Assembly (NCBI GenBank): GCA_044433415.1
Contig: JAWXTP010000026.1
Coordinates: 1-29,516, forward strand
Direction: 5' to 3'
Length of the DNA stretch: 29,516 nt
Origin: JAWXTP01 sp044433415
GTDB lineage: Bacteria > Bacteroidota > Bacteroidia > Bacteroidales > Rikenellaceae
Made by a program: the position numbers and the translations under genes. This document shows positions 1 to 6,515 of the stretch, in pieces. The notes under the pieces were generated by a model that had not been told where the DNA came from, searched no databases, and saw only the letters and a program-made list of their open reading frames with translations. The first letter of the stretch is position 1. Each line of letters starts with the position of its first letter.

Positions 1-3
1 TCA

Positions 4-146
4 GAGGGGTCAAAGAGGTCATAGGGGGTGGGTCAAAGGGGTCGCGACAAGCGATTAAATTATTCACAGAATTTTCACAGAATTTTCTCAGAATCTTTAG
101 TCGCTTGTCGCGACCCCTGTGACCCCAATGACCCCTGTGACCCTTC
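4..146. repeat. Long imperfect palindrome with 11-bp tandem repeats in its loop
   Basis: The arms at 4-54 and 101-146 are inverted copies. The inner 17 bp (38-54 and 101-117, ggggtcgcgacaagcga and its complement) match perfectly, and the outer parts, built from repeated gggtca-like units, match with a few changes and one 5-nt gap. The loop holds three 11-bp units (64-74 and 75-85 identical as tcacagaattt; 86-96 diverged). A partial copy of the right arm follows at 162-180. I see no gene in 1-256. The function is unknown; it could be a palindromic intergenic element or a strong hairpin downstream of the leftward repressor gene. Confidence 0.75.
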
Positions 147-256
147 AGCAATCTTTCACAAAATCTTTCCACGCTTGTCGTAACATTTACCATCCATGAC
201 TGTTCATTTTATAGGCTGTTCTAGAAAGCCATCAGGCTCTCGGCGTAAAACCAGAC

Positions 257-934
257 TTAAAACAACTTTCTAGCTGAACCCAATACTTGATACATGTGCA
301 GAATAACAGATTTTGGGATATCCTGTTCGTCATAATCTTTATTAGAAGGGACTATTTTTAAATAATTATCTCCTTTACTAGACTTCCTGACCCTCTTTAC
401 AGTTCTGTATTCATCTGTAATAATAGCATAAATCTCGCCGTATAGTATGTAAGTGTTCCAGTCTTCTAGCTTCCTTAATGCTATGATATCTCCATTAGAA
501 ATTTCAGGTGCCATTGAATGCCCAGTAATATTAACCCAGCAGTCAGCCCTATTATAATCAGGGAAATCTATATGATATATAGGATTTATAGTCTGGTCGT
601 TCTCTACTAAGTCAAATCCTCCTATGAAATCAACATCGTAATAAGGTACTCCCTTGTATTCATTGTTTATTGAATATCTTGTAGTTTCTGTTACACTTTT
701 TGATAACTCACCTTCACCATATAATAACCAATTAGAATAACAGCTTAATTCTTCTGAAATATTCTGTAATTTATCTAAATTTATTCCAGATCTTTCCTTT
801 TTTATCTCAGTAAAAAACGATGGCTTTATCCCCATTTTTATACAAAAATCCTTTTGTGTAGAAATCTTTCCAGAATTTTTTAGAAAATTATATAATTCTA
901 AAAATCTATTAGTCAGTTTATTATCTAGTGCCAT
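257..934 (-). CDS. Phage-type repressor, XRE helix-turn-helix plus S24 (LexA-like) peptidase
   Basis: This 225-residue protein has an N-terminal helix-turn-helix region (about residues 8-65, with QKDFCIKMGIKPSFFTEIKK as the likely recognition part). Its C-terminal S24 domain runs from about 95 to 222. The catalytic pair of the family is visible: Ser140 in GHSMAPEISNGD and Lys180 in RTVKRV. The Gly-Gly at 105-106 lies where the self-cleavage region is expected. Proteins of this family hold phage lytic genes silent and are inactivated by RecA-stimulated self-cleavage after DNA damage. The gene is divergent from the early operon that starts at 1124, the usual immunity-region layout. Family and role are clear; the operator it binds is inferred only. 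Confidence 0.9.
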   Translation of the reverse strand: MALDNKLTNRFLELYNFLKNSGKISTQKDFCIKMGIKPSFFTEIKKERSGINLDKLQNISEELSCYSNWLLYGEGELSKSVTETTRYSINNEYKGVPYYDVDFIGGFDLVENDQTINPIYHIDFPDYNRADCWVNITGHSMAPEISNGDIIALRKLEDWNTYILYGEIYAIITDEYRTVKRVRKSSKGDNYLKIVPSNKDYDEQDIPKSVILHMYQVLGSARKLF

Positions 935-965
935 AATTTTATTATCAATTTTATTTTGTATTTCC

Positions 966-997
966 TTTGGATTTTACTGTATTTTTCTGTATATTTG
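966..997 (+). promoter_or_regulatory. Rightward early promoter, Bacteroides consensus
   Basis: TTTG at 966-969 is followed after exactly 20 nt by TATATTTG at 990-997, a full match to the Bacteroides -33/-7 consensus (TTTG, 19-21 nt, TAnnTTTG). Transcription would start near 1004 and give a leader of about 120 nt before the gene at 1124. Confidence 0.65.
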
Positions 998-1023
998 CAT
1001 AACACAACTACGGAACAAATATA
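990..1023. promoter_or_regulatory. Inverted repeat, candidate repressor operator
   Basis: TATATTTG (990-997) and CAAATATA (1016-1023) form an 8-bp perfect inverted repeat with an 18-nt spacer. The left arm is the -7 box of the rightward promoter; the right arm also fits a -7 box for leftward transcription of the repressor, though no matching -33 is visible there. It is a plausible operator that couples the two divergent promoters. Binding is not shown. Confidence 0.4.
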
Positions 1024-1123
1024 TAAAAATAATATCATATAATTATATTTTTCGTGTAAAAAGATAAAAAATAATGTATTTTTTTTATGTTCCCTTAATA
1101 ATAAACTTAAATTTAAAAACACT

Positions 1124-1468
1124 ATGAAGATTAACAGAGCTTATGAAATTCTTGAAGAAGTGGGGGTATTAGTTGCTAAATACTCCTTATTACAAAAACA
1201 GGTAGATTTAACGTCTCAATCTTTTTTTGATTCAGAATTGACGAAAGATGTAGCGGTAAATACAAAAACTATTTCTGCGATAACAGGTATATCACCTCAG
1301 ACTATATGCAAGTATTTTACACAAGGCATAATAGAAAAACATCCTTCTACAAATGGTACTACATTTTATGCTTACCTAAATGATGTGCTGACGAATAGTA
1401 AACTTATAAATGAAAGTACCAATAGAAAACATATAAGGAAAACATATAAAAATAGATATCATGAGTAA
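1124..1468 (+). CDS. Small HTH DNA-binding protein, first gene of the phage early operon
   Basis: This 114-residue protein has a helical N-terminus (about 1-45). A helix-turn-helix-like segment lies around 50-75 (TISAITGISPQTICKYFTQG), followed by a basic tail (NRKHIRKTYKNRYHE). The recognition segment resembles excisionase or MerR-type winged helices, which bind DNA as small phage regulators. It is the first gene to the right of the early promoter and overlaps the next gene by 8 nt, so the two are probably translationally coupled. A Cro-like or early regulatory role is likely from position, but the exact family was not recognised. Confidence 0.6.
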   Translation: MKINRAYEILEEVGVLVAKYSLLQKQVDLTSQSFFDSELTKDVAVNTKTISAITGISPQTICKYFTQGIIEKHPSTNGTTFYAYLNDVLTNSKLINESTNRKHIRKTYKNRYHE

Positions 1469-1715
1469 CGAATTTACATTAACAGATTGCAGAAGATTCG
1501 CTAATAGCGTGAACTGCATAGTAGAAAAAACATTTACAGCAGGTTGCTTAACAAAAGAACGTATAGTGATTTTGTTTAATAATAAGATAGTTAATTACAG
1601 AACCTCTACATCTACCTTTGTTTCTACAGATAGATTGTTTGCTAAGATAACTAAGATTTCTATACGTCGGTTTGGTAAAAAACGCGAACTGGAGAGATTA
1701 ACTTTCGTGTCGTGA
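1461..1715 (+). CDS. Hypothetical small protein in the phage early operon
   Basis: I do not recognise this 84-residue protein. It is basic and rich in beta-branched residues, with no signal peptide, membrane segment or clear motif; two cysteines lie near residues 19 and 29. It overlaps the preceding HTH gene by 8 nt, which supports real translation as part of the same operon. The start ATG at 1461 is the only reasonable one. It ends about 65 nt before the OB-fold gene. Confidence 0.5.
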   Translation: MSNEFTLTDCRRFANSVNCIVEKTFTAGCLTKERIVILFNNKIVNYRTSTSTFVSTDRLFAKITKISIRRFGKKRELERLTFVS

Positions 1716-1781
1716 GTCTAGCTAGTTGCGCAATATGATGACCAATAATGTAAAATAATTACTTTCCTAAACTAAAAACAA

Positions 1782-2081
1782 ATGGCAAATATAACAATTA
1801 CTGCTACAGTGTTGGAGATTATGCCCGTGAAAAGCGGTATCTCTAACGCTACTCAATCAACATGGACTTCGCAGGAGATGGTGCTCCTTGAAAATGTAGG
1901 TTGTGGTACATCAAAAGTTATAGTTACAGCTTTTAATGACCAAACCCTATGCTTTGCAGGAGTCGTACCTGGTATGAAAGTCGAAGCCGATGTGTGGGTG
2001 GAGTCTCGTGAATGGAACAAAAACGGAAAACGAAGTTTCTCAACGTCCCTGAGACCAGTAGCGCCTATTAGAATATTATGA
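1782..2081 (+). CDS. DUF3127-like OB-fold protein, possible phage ssDNA-binding protein
   Basis: This 99-residue protein resembles the DUF3127 family of Bacteroidota, small proteins predicted to adopt an OB fold. Supporting features are the N-terminal strand pattern (ITITATVLEIMPVKSG), a Trp/Gln segment (TWTSQEMVLLE), the GMKVEADVWVESREW segment near 64-78 with its family-typical SRE-(W/F)-N, and a closing beta strand. Such proteins are often encoded beside replication genes and may bind single-stranded DNA. Here it lies just before the iterons and the replication initiator, consistent with a replication role. The family match is from memory of its pattern; the DNA-binding function is inferred. 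Confidence 0.6.
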   Translation: MANITITATVLEIMPVKSGISNATQSTWTSQEMVLLENVGCGTSKVIVTAFNDQTLCFAGVVPGMKVEADVWVESREWNKNGKRSFSTSLRPVAPIRIL

Positions 2082-2135
2082 TAATCAGATTTCTAAATAA
2101 GAGGACTTTCCTTAAGGGATAAATTCCCAACTAAA

Positions 2136-2190
2136 CCCAAACTTTGTAAAACGAACGCCCAAACTTTATAAAACGAACACCCAAACTTTT
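2136..2190 (+). repeat. Iteron-like 22-bp tandem repeats upstream of the replication gene
   Basis: Two 22-bp units at 2136-2157 and 2158-2179 (cccaaacttt, then g or a, then taaaacgaac plus one variable base) are followed by a partial third at 2180-2190. A degenerate cccaacta lies just upstream at 2126. The period of two helical turns and the position directly before a replication initiator suggest an origin or an autoregulatory binding site. Confidence 0.55.
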
Positions 2191-2217
2191 AATTTTTAAT
2201 AAATAAAATATAATGAT

Positions 2218-3117
2218 ATGGCCTTAAGAAATCAACCATATATACCCCTTTATGTTCAAGATTTTATGACTGATGAAAAACTTATGGAATGCTCTGCGGA
2301 AGCTACAGGTGTGTATATTCGAATCATGTGCTTAATGCATAAAAGCGATTGTTACGGCACAATTTTGCTTAAGCAAAAAGATAAGCAAACAAATAATAAG
2401 ATTGATAATTTTGCTTTGAAGTTAGTTAAGTTTTTGCCCTATTCAGCTGAAATTATTTCGAGAGCACTTACTGAGCTTGTTACCGAAGAAGTCTTAAAAG
2501 TCGAGGGAGGTACCCTCTGCCAAAAGCGTATGATAAAAGATGCAGAAGTAAGTTTAGTCCGTTCAGAATCAGGAAAAAAGGGCGGAAAAACAATTCCGAA
2601 AAAAACAAATATGCAAAATTCTGATCAAGTAAATACTCAAGCAAATACTCAAGCAAATACTCAAGCAAAATATAAAACAAACACACAAACACACACACAA
2701 GCAAACTCTGAATATGAAAATGAATATGAAAGTGTATGTGTATGTGAAAATAAATATGAAAATGAAAATGATTTAGGAAAAGGGGGTTCGGGGGAAAAAC
2801 CACAACTGAACATTTCATTTGAGGAGGTTTGGAAACTTTACGACAAGGGGGTTGGTAAATCAGACAGGTTGATTTGTAAGTGGGAAGTTCTCTCAGATGC
2901 TGAGCGTTCCCAGATTATAAATTACATACCTATTTACAAAAAAATGAAATCAAAACGTTATCGTAGAGATTTTGAAAACTTCTTGGATAAACAAACATGG
3001 AAAGATGAACTTATAGAAATTAGTAAAGATGAAAAATTATCAGAATCAAAATTTCAATGCTCTACTACAGCAGGCAAAAGTAAACCTTCAGAACGTGACT
3101 ACAATGAGGAGATTTGA
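2218..3117 (+). CDS. Phage replication initiation protein (DUF4373 / Lin1244-like N-terminal domain)
   Basis: This 299-residue protein has an N-terminal winged-helix-like domain (about 1-120) with the pattern PYIPLYVQDFMTDEKLMECS and GVYIRIMCLMHKS. That pattern is shared with phage and mobile-element replication-organiser proteins of DUF4373 type. Residues 130-195 are a low-complexity linker rich in Asn, Thr, Gln and Glu that includes an in-frame NTQA repeat. A C-terminal helical domain (about 200-270, FEEVWKLYDKGVGKSDRLIC) could contact a helicase loader, as in DnaD-type initiators. The next gene encodes such a loader and overlaps this one. Iteron-like repeats lie just upstream. The replication role is well supported by context; the domain name is less certain. 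Confidence 0.7.
   Translation: MALRNQPYIPLYVQDFMTDEKLMECSAEATGVYIRIMCLMHKSDCYGTILLKQKDKQTNNKIDNFALKLVKFLPYSAEIISRALTELVTEEVLKVEGGTLCQKRMIKDAEVSLVRSESGKKGGKTIPKKTNMQNSDQVNTQANTQANTQAKYKTNTQTHTQANSEYENEYESVCVCENKYENENDLGKGGSGEKPQLNISFEEVWKLYDKGVGKSDRLICKWEVLSDAERSQIINYIPIYKKMKSKRYRRDFENFLDKQTWKDELIEISKDEKLSESKFQCSTTAGKSKPSERDYNEEI
2631..2666 (+). repeat. In-frame 12-bp tandem repeat, three perfect copies
   Basis: The unit aaatactcaagc occurs three times in a row and encodes the NTQA repeat in the linker of the replication protein. Copy-number change by slippage would keep the reading frame and only alter linker length. Confidence 0.85.
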
Positions 3118-3769
3118 CGATCTCACAGACTATAACATTTATTGCAAGCATTCCAACTTTTTAGTTGCATGTGCTAACAAAATTCTAGAACCTCAGCGTA
3201 AGAAATTTGTTGTTGATGAAGATAATAAGTTTGTACTTCGTTTTTTGCTGTATTATTTCAACGATTGTCATTTAGCTGAGGATGTATTTCCTAAAAAGAA
3301 ATACAAAACTACAAAAAATTTACTGCTCTGTGGTGGTGTAGGTACGGGGAAAACCCTACTGATGCAGGTATTTGCGGAGTATCTAAGGCAAACTAGGAAC
3401 CCTAACAGCTTTGTAAATATTTCTGTAACGCAGATGATAAATTATTATAAACTGAATGGCCATCTTAACCTCTACACATTTAACGAGTCGTTAGATTCTC
3501 GTGCGTTTGATGGGAAACCATATAATCTTGCACTTAATGATGTGGGAATAAAGGGACATGTACACTTTGGTACTGACACAAAATTGATAGTTGACGACTT
3601 CTTTCATGCGCGGAATGAAATTTGGACTCAGTATCAGAAATTCGCCCACTTCACAACTAACCTTACCCCCACAGAAGTGAAACGCCACTTTGATGATGGG
3701 TATGGACGGCTAATAGATAGACTAAAAACTTATAATGTTGTTTCGTTGAATGGAACTTCCCGCAGGTAG
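3029..3769 (+). CDS. DnaC-like AAA+ helicase loader
   Basis: This 246-residue AAA+ ATPase has Walker A GGVGTGKT at 102-109, a degenerate Walker B (NLALNDVG, 166-173, with Asn-Asp instead of two acidic residues), a sensor-like HFTTNLTP at 207-214 and a candidate arginine finger in GRLIDRL near 227. DnaC-type proteins load the replicative helicase onto the origin opened by the initiator, here the preceding gene. The frame is open from the ATG at 3029, an 89-nt overlap with that gene. The internal ATG at 3104 (Met26, MRRFDDLTDY) would overlap by only 14 nt and is the more likely start. Function is confident, start uncertain. Confidence 0.8.
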   Translation: MKNYQNQNFNALLQQAKVNLQNVTTMRRFDDLTDYNIYCKHSNFLVACANKILEPQRKKFVVDEDNKFVLRFLLYYFNDCHLAEDVFPKKKYKTTKNLLLCGGVGTGKTLLMQVFAEYLRQTRNPNSFVNISVTQMINYYKLNGHLNLYTFNESLDSRAFDGKPYNLALNDVGIKGHVHFGTDTKLIVDDFFHARNEIWTQYQKFAHFTTNLTPTEVKRHFDDGYGRLIDRLKTYNVVSLNGTSRR

Positions 3770-3807
3770 ATTTGAGTTTCTAGAACGTGCCTAAAATAAA
3801 ATAAATT

Positions 3808-4046
3808 ATGATTAAAAATACAGTTGTAGAGATGCCTAATTATTCGTGCTCTAGCCTTACGAATAATGAAAATATAGAAAGTTTTAAAAGGCAAGATGTG
3901 TTTACTATCTCTTGACTAGAGAGGAGTTGTTTGAGTATTATCGATCAAGAACTATACCTGACAGACAGTCTTTAAACTCTAGTAATAAATCTGATAATAA
4001 GACAAATAATAAGTCTGATAATAAAGGCTCATTTTTTCACGCTTAA
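3808..4046 (+). pseudogene. Small phage gene split by a frame change (or two tiny ORFs)
   Basis: An ATG at 3808 opens a 35-residue frame that stops at 3913-3915 after FKRQDVFTIS. Another frame runs on without a gap: from a TTG at 3912 it reads LTREELFEYYRSRTIPDRQS and then an Asn/Lys/Ser/Asp-rich repeat to a stop at 4044-4046. Joined near 3910, they give one plausible protein of about 78 residues. No ATG exists in the second frame after its upstream stop at 3885. A single-base indel, a TTG-started mini-ORF or a frameshift at this point would all fit. I do not recognise the product. Confidence 0.4.
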
Positions 4047-4067
4047 CTCCTAATTACTAACAAATTT

Positions 4068-4307
4068 ATGGTAAATTTATTTCCATTACCCAGTGCCACA
4101 AAGATAGCTAAGATATCTTATGTGAAGCTAGCTTGTCTTATAGAGCAAGGCATAATAAAAAAATATAAAATCAAGACTCCTTACTATTTTAGATCTACAG
4201 ACACTGTTTGTCTTCGTAAGGAGTACGCAGTAGATATTAATGAACTTCAACGATTGAAGAAAACAAAAATACTACCAAAAGAAATTAACCCTAACTATTC
4301 CTTTTAA
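4068..4307 (+). CDS. Hypothetical small basic protein, possible HTH
   Basis: This 79-residue basic protein has no recognised family. The segment KISYVKLACLIEQGIIKKYKIK, followed by an aromatic strand (PYYFRSTD), could form a winged-helix DNA-binding unit and vaguely resembles the helix pattern of the HTH protein encoded at 1124 (the shared element is QGII(E/K)K). It lies between the broken small gene and the portal gene, 11 nt before the latter, so it is probably co-transcribed. Calling it a late regulator would be speculation. Confidence 0.45.
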   Translation: MVNLFPLPSATKIAKISYVKLACLIEQGIIKKYKIKTPYYFRSTDTVCLRKEYAVDINELQRLKKTKILPKEINPNYSF

Positions 4308-4318
4308 ACAATATTAAC

Positions 4319-6202
4319 ATGAAAGATTTAAACTTAAAAAGCCTAAAGTATAGAGCTATAGCTCCTGTTATTGGTGTAAAGCAAAACATTGAAGGTGCGC
4401 GTTATAATTATAAGCAAAGTACCGAGAATCAAGAAGACATGACTACAGCCATGGCTTATTATAGTGCTCTAAACAGCATACGACGTGAGCGACGACGCAA
4501 TATTCGTTACAAGAATGGAGAGCAGTGGAGCGATTTTGTCCCTGATCCTGATAATCCTGGAAAGATGATAGAGGAGCAGGCGTTGATAGTTCGTCAGGGT
4601 AAGAACCCTTTAAAGCACAACTTCATTCAGCAGTATATACGTAATATTGCAGGTCAGGCAGTAGTGAGTGAGCGTAAGAGTGTGGTGATTTGTCGCTCCA
4701 CAGATGATATAGAGCTTGGAGAGATGCTAACAAATGCCCTACAGCAATGTACAGAACTTAATAGATTTGACTCTTTGCGTATAAATGCAGTTGAGGAGCT
4801 TATCCTAGCAGGTATAGTAGTTGGAAAGGTGCGCTATGATTTTTGGAGTGAGAAAAATAGAGGTGATGCACGCATTGATAATGTGAACTTCGAAAGGGTG
4901 TTTTTTAATACTGATATTGAAGACCCTCGTTTTATGAATGATGTAAACTTTATAGGTGAGATTCATGACTATACTTATGAGGATTTGTTACGTAATTTCG
5001 CTTCTACATTAGAGGATGAGGAAGAACTGTCTCACATCTATAGTAACCACAAAAATAGAAGCCTTGTAAGTGCACAGGAGATGAAAAGTTCAAAGATGGA
5101 TACTGTAAATATCTCAGGTAGCTCCGTGACAGGTGATAAGTGCCGTGTTCTAGAGATATGGAAAAAACAGGGGCGCTGGGTGACTTATATTCATGATTAC
5201 GGTACGGGTGAGGAGTACGTAAGTTTTATGACTCTAGCTGAGGTTGAGCAAGTTAATAAGCAACGTAAACAACAACTTAAAGACCTAGGTTTAGATTCAG
5301 ACAGTATAAATGTAACCCTTTATGCAGAAGAAAAATATGAACATTTCTGGAATGTGAAGTTCCTTACCGCTGATGGATGGCAACTGAAAGCTATGGAAAC
5401 TCCCTACACTCATGAAAGCCACCCCTATGTGGTGAGTGTGCTGCCTATGAATAATGGAGGTATACGCTCTGCAATAGGTGACCTTATTGATAGTCAGCGT
5501 TATATTAATAGGCTTATAGTGCTCATAGATTCCATAATTAGTAATAGCGCCAAGGGTGTACTTATGATACCTGAAAGCGCCATACCTGAGGGTCTTACCA
5601 TAGATGATTTCGCTTCGGAGTATGTGAAATCTGATGGTATGATAGTCTATAGGGACAAGGTGGGAGGTGATAAACCTTACCAAATTACCAAAAATTCTAC
5701 AAATATAGGAGCTACAGATATGCTGAGCCTACAGCATGCTTTGTTTAAAGAGATTTCGGGCTTGTCTGGGGCGTTACAAGGGCATCAGGCATCTAGTAAT
5801 AAGCCTGCAAGTCTTTATGCTCAGGAGGCTCAAAATAGTAGTTTAAACTTTGCTGTTCTCTTTAAGAGTTTGTCTTTGTATGAGAAGGCTGTTAGTGAGA
5901 AAACCTTGAAAGTTATAATGCAGTATTATACAGACACTCGTTATGTTGATATCGCAGGTAGCTCAATGAGTGAAACTGCTAAGTTGTATGACCCTGAGAA
6001 AGTGAAGAATATCGTTGATTTTTATGTTTGTATAGAGCAAAGTATTAGTAGTCCAGTGTTTAAGTTACAGACTGAGGAAGCGCTACTTGATATGCTGAAA
6101 AGTAGACTTATTCCTTTGGATGTGTTCTTGGAAAACTCTCAGATGCCTTATGCTAAGAAAATCCAAACTACTATGAAGAGTATTAACGAGAAAACGGAGT
6201 AG
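4319..6202 (+). CDS. Phage portal protein, P22-like
   Basis: This 627-residue protein matches the pattern of P22-type portals. It has an N-terminal RRERRRNIRYKNGEQW segment (residues 55-70), a KHNFIQQYIRNIAGQ segment near 100 that typifies the portal wing, an aromatic-rich LEIWKKQGRWVTYIHDYG near 280, and the DLIDSQRYINRLIVLIDSII stem/crown helix near 390. A portal forms the dodecameric DNA channel at one capsid vertex and docks the terminase. No terminase or capsid gene is present here; replication genes come directly before it and a defence cassette directly after. The final nine codons (MKSINEKTE plus stop) recur, with one residue changed, at the end of rloB. The gene looks intact but is probably an orphan. 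Confidence 0.8.
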   Translation: MKDLNLKSLKYRAIAPVIGVKQNIEGARYNYKQSTENQEDMTTAMAYYSALNSIRRERRRNIRYKNGEQWSDFVPDPDNPGKMIEEQALIVRQGKNPLKHNFIQQYIRNIAGQAVVSERKSVVICRSTDDIELGEMLTNALQQCTELNRFDSLRINAVEELILAGIVVGKVRYDFWSEKNRGDARIDNVNFERVFFNTDIEDPRFMNDVNFIGEIHDYTYEDLLRNFASTLEDEEELSHIYSNHKNRSLVSAQEMKSSKMDTVNISGSSVTGDKCRVLEIWKKQGRWVTYIHDYGTGEEYVSFMTLAEVEQVNKQRKQQLKDLGLDSDSINVTLYAEEKYEHFWNVKFLTADGWQLKAMETPYTHESHPYVVSVLPMNNGGIRSAIGDLIDSQRYINRLIVLIDSIISNSAKGVLMIPESAIPEGLTIDDFASEYVKSDGMIVYRDKVGGDKPYQITKNSTNIGATDMLSLQHALFKEISGLSGALQGHQASSNKPASLYAQEAQNSSLNFAVLFKSLSLYEKAVSEKTLKVIMQYYTDTRYVDIAGSSMSETAKLYDPEKVKNIVDFYVCIEQSISSPVFKLQTEEALLDMLKSRLIPLDVFLENSQMPYAKKIQTTMKSINEKTE

Positions 6203-6203
6203 G

Positions 6204-6280
6204 TGTTAGCTTGTAGGTTTTAGCTTTTAGCTTTTAGCTTGTAGCTTTTAGCTTGTAGCTTGTAGCTTGTAGCTTGTAGG
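6204..6280 (+). repeat. Heptanucleotide array, 11 units
   Basis: Eleven consecutive 7-mers of the form TTKTAGS (mostly ttttagc or ttgtagc, the first being tgttagc) run without interruption just after the portal stop codon. Copy B of the flanking repeat carries six such units at 8963-9004. The copy-number difference points to slippage or unequal recombination. Confidence 0.9.
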
Positions 6281-6284
6281 TGTT

Positions 6285-6310
6285 GCGCCCCTTAAGGGGG
6301 CGCTTATTAT
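6285..6310 (+). terminator. GC-rich hairpin terminator after the portal gene
   Basis: gcgccccttaagggggcgc (6285-6303) pairs gcgcccc with ggggcgc and is followed by the T-rich ttattat. This is the only strongly GC-rich hairpin in the surrounding AT-rich spacer. An identical copy follows rloB at 9009-9027. Confidence 0.6.
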
Positions 6311-6323
6311 AATAATAGCTGGG

Positions 6324-6380
6324 ACGACTAGCGGAGCTAAAACAAGTAAAGAATTTTGCTGGAAATTTTCCGCTAGTCGT
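6324..6380. repeat. 12-bp inverted repeat between portal terminator and rloA promoter
   Basis: acgactagcgga (6324-6335) and tccgctagtcgt (6369-6380) are perfect complements with a 33-nt spacer. The 313-nt gap 6203-6515 otherwise holds the heptamer array, the terminator and the rloA promoter. The inverted repeat is absent from copy B of the flanking repeat, so it belongs to the inserted cassette. It could be a second terminator, a protein-binding site or an end of the original inserted unit. Confidence 0.65.
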
Positions 6381-6437
6381 TATAAGTTGGAGTTTTAAGA
6401 AATTATTTTGCATTTACTTAATAAAATTTGCGTAAAA

Positions 6438-6469
6438 TTTGCATAAATATATAATTTAGTGTAATTTTG
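6438..6469 (+). promoter_or_regulatory. rloAB promoter, Bacteroides consensus
   Basis: TTTG at 6438-6441, a 20-nt spacer and TAATTTTG at 6462-6469 give a full match to the consensus. The predicted start is near 6476, leaving a leader of about 40 nt before the rloA ATG at 6516. The cassette therefore carries its own promoter and need not rely on phage transcription. Confidence 0.7.
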
Positions 6470-6515
6470 TATGTAATTAAATGCAGATATTTGCGAATTA
6501 AGAAAGATAAATCTC

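Larger units (their letters stand above)
6179..6310 (+). repeat. Direct repeat flanking the rloAB cassette, copy A
   Basis: Two exact blocks are shared with copy B at 8938-9034: 45 bp (6179-6223 equals 8938-8982) and 48 bp (6263-6310 equals 8987-9034). Between them lie heptamers that differ in number. Copy A is 132 nt and copy B 97 nt; the 35-nt difference is exactly five heptamers. The block begins inside the last codons of the portal gene and includes its stop codon, the heptamer array and a GC-rich hairpin. Confidence 0.92.

Noticed and set aside
60..68. TTATTCACA, a perfect DnaA-box match, as evidence of a replication origin
   Set aside because: A single 9-mer with one free base is expected by chance in AT-rich DNA of this length, and the neighbouring units match poorly.
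2480..2818. Minus-strand open frame of 112 residues
   Set aside because: It is a mirror of the low-complexity linker of the replication gene, with a biased His/Phe/Leu composition and no homology-like pattern.
5297..5683. Minus-strand open frame of 128 residues inside the portal gene
   Set aside because: It is antisense to a well-supported gene and shows no protein-like domain pattern.
6204..6280. CRISPR-like array
   Set aside because: The units are 7 nt long and contiguous without spacers, and no cas genes are nearby.
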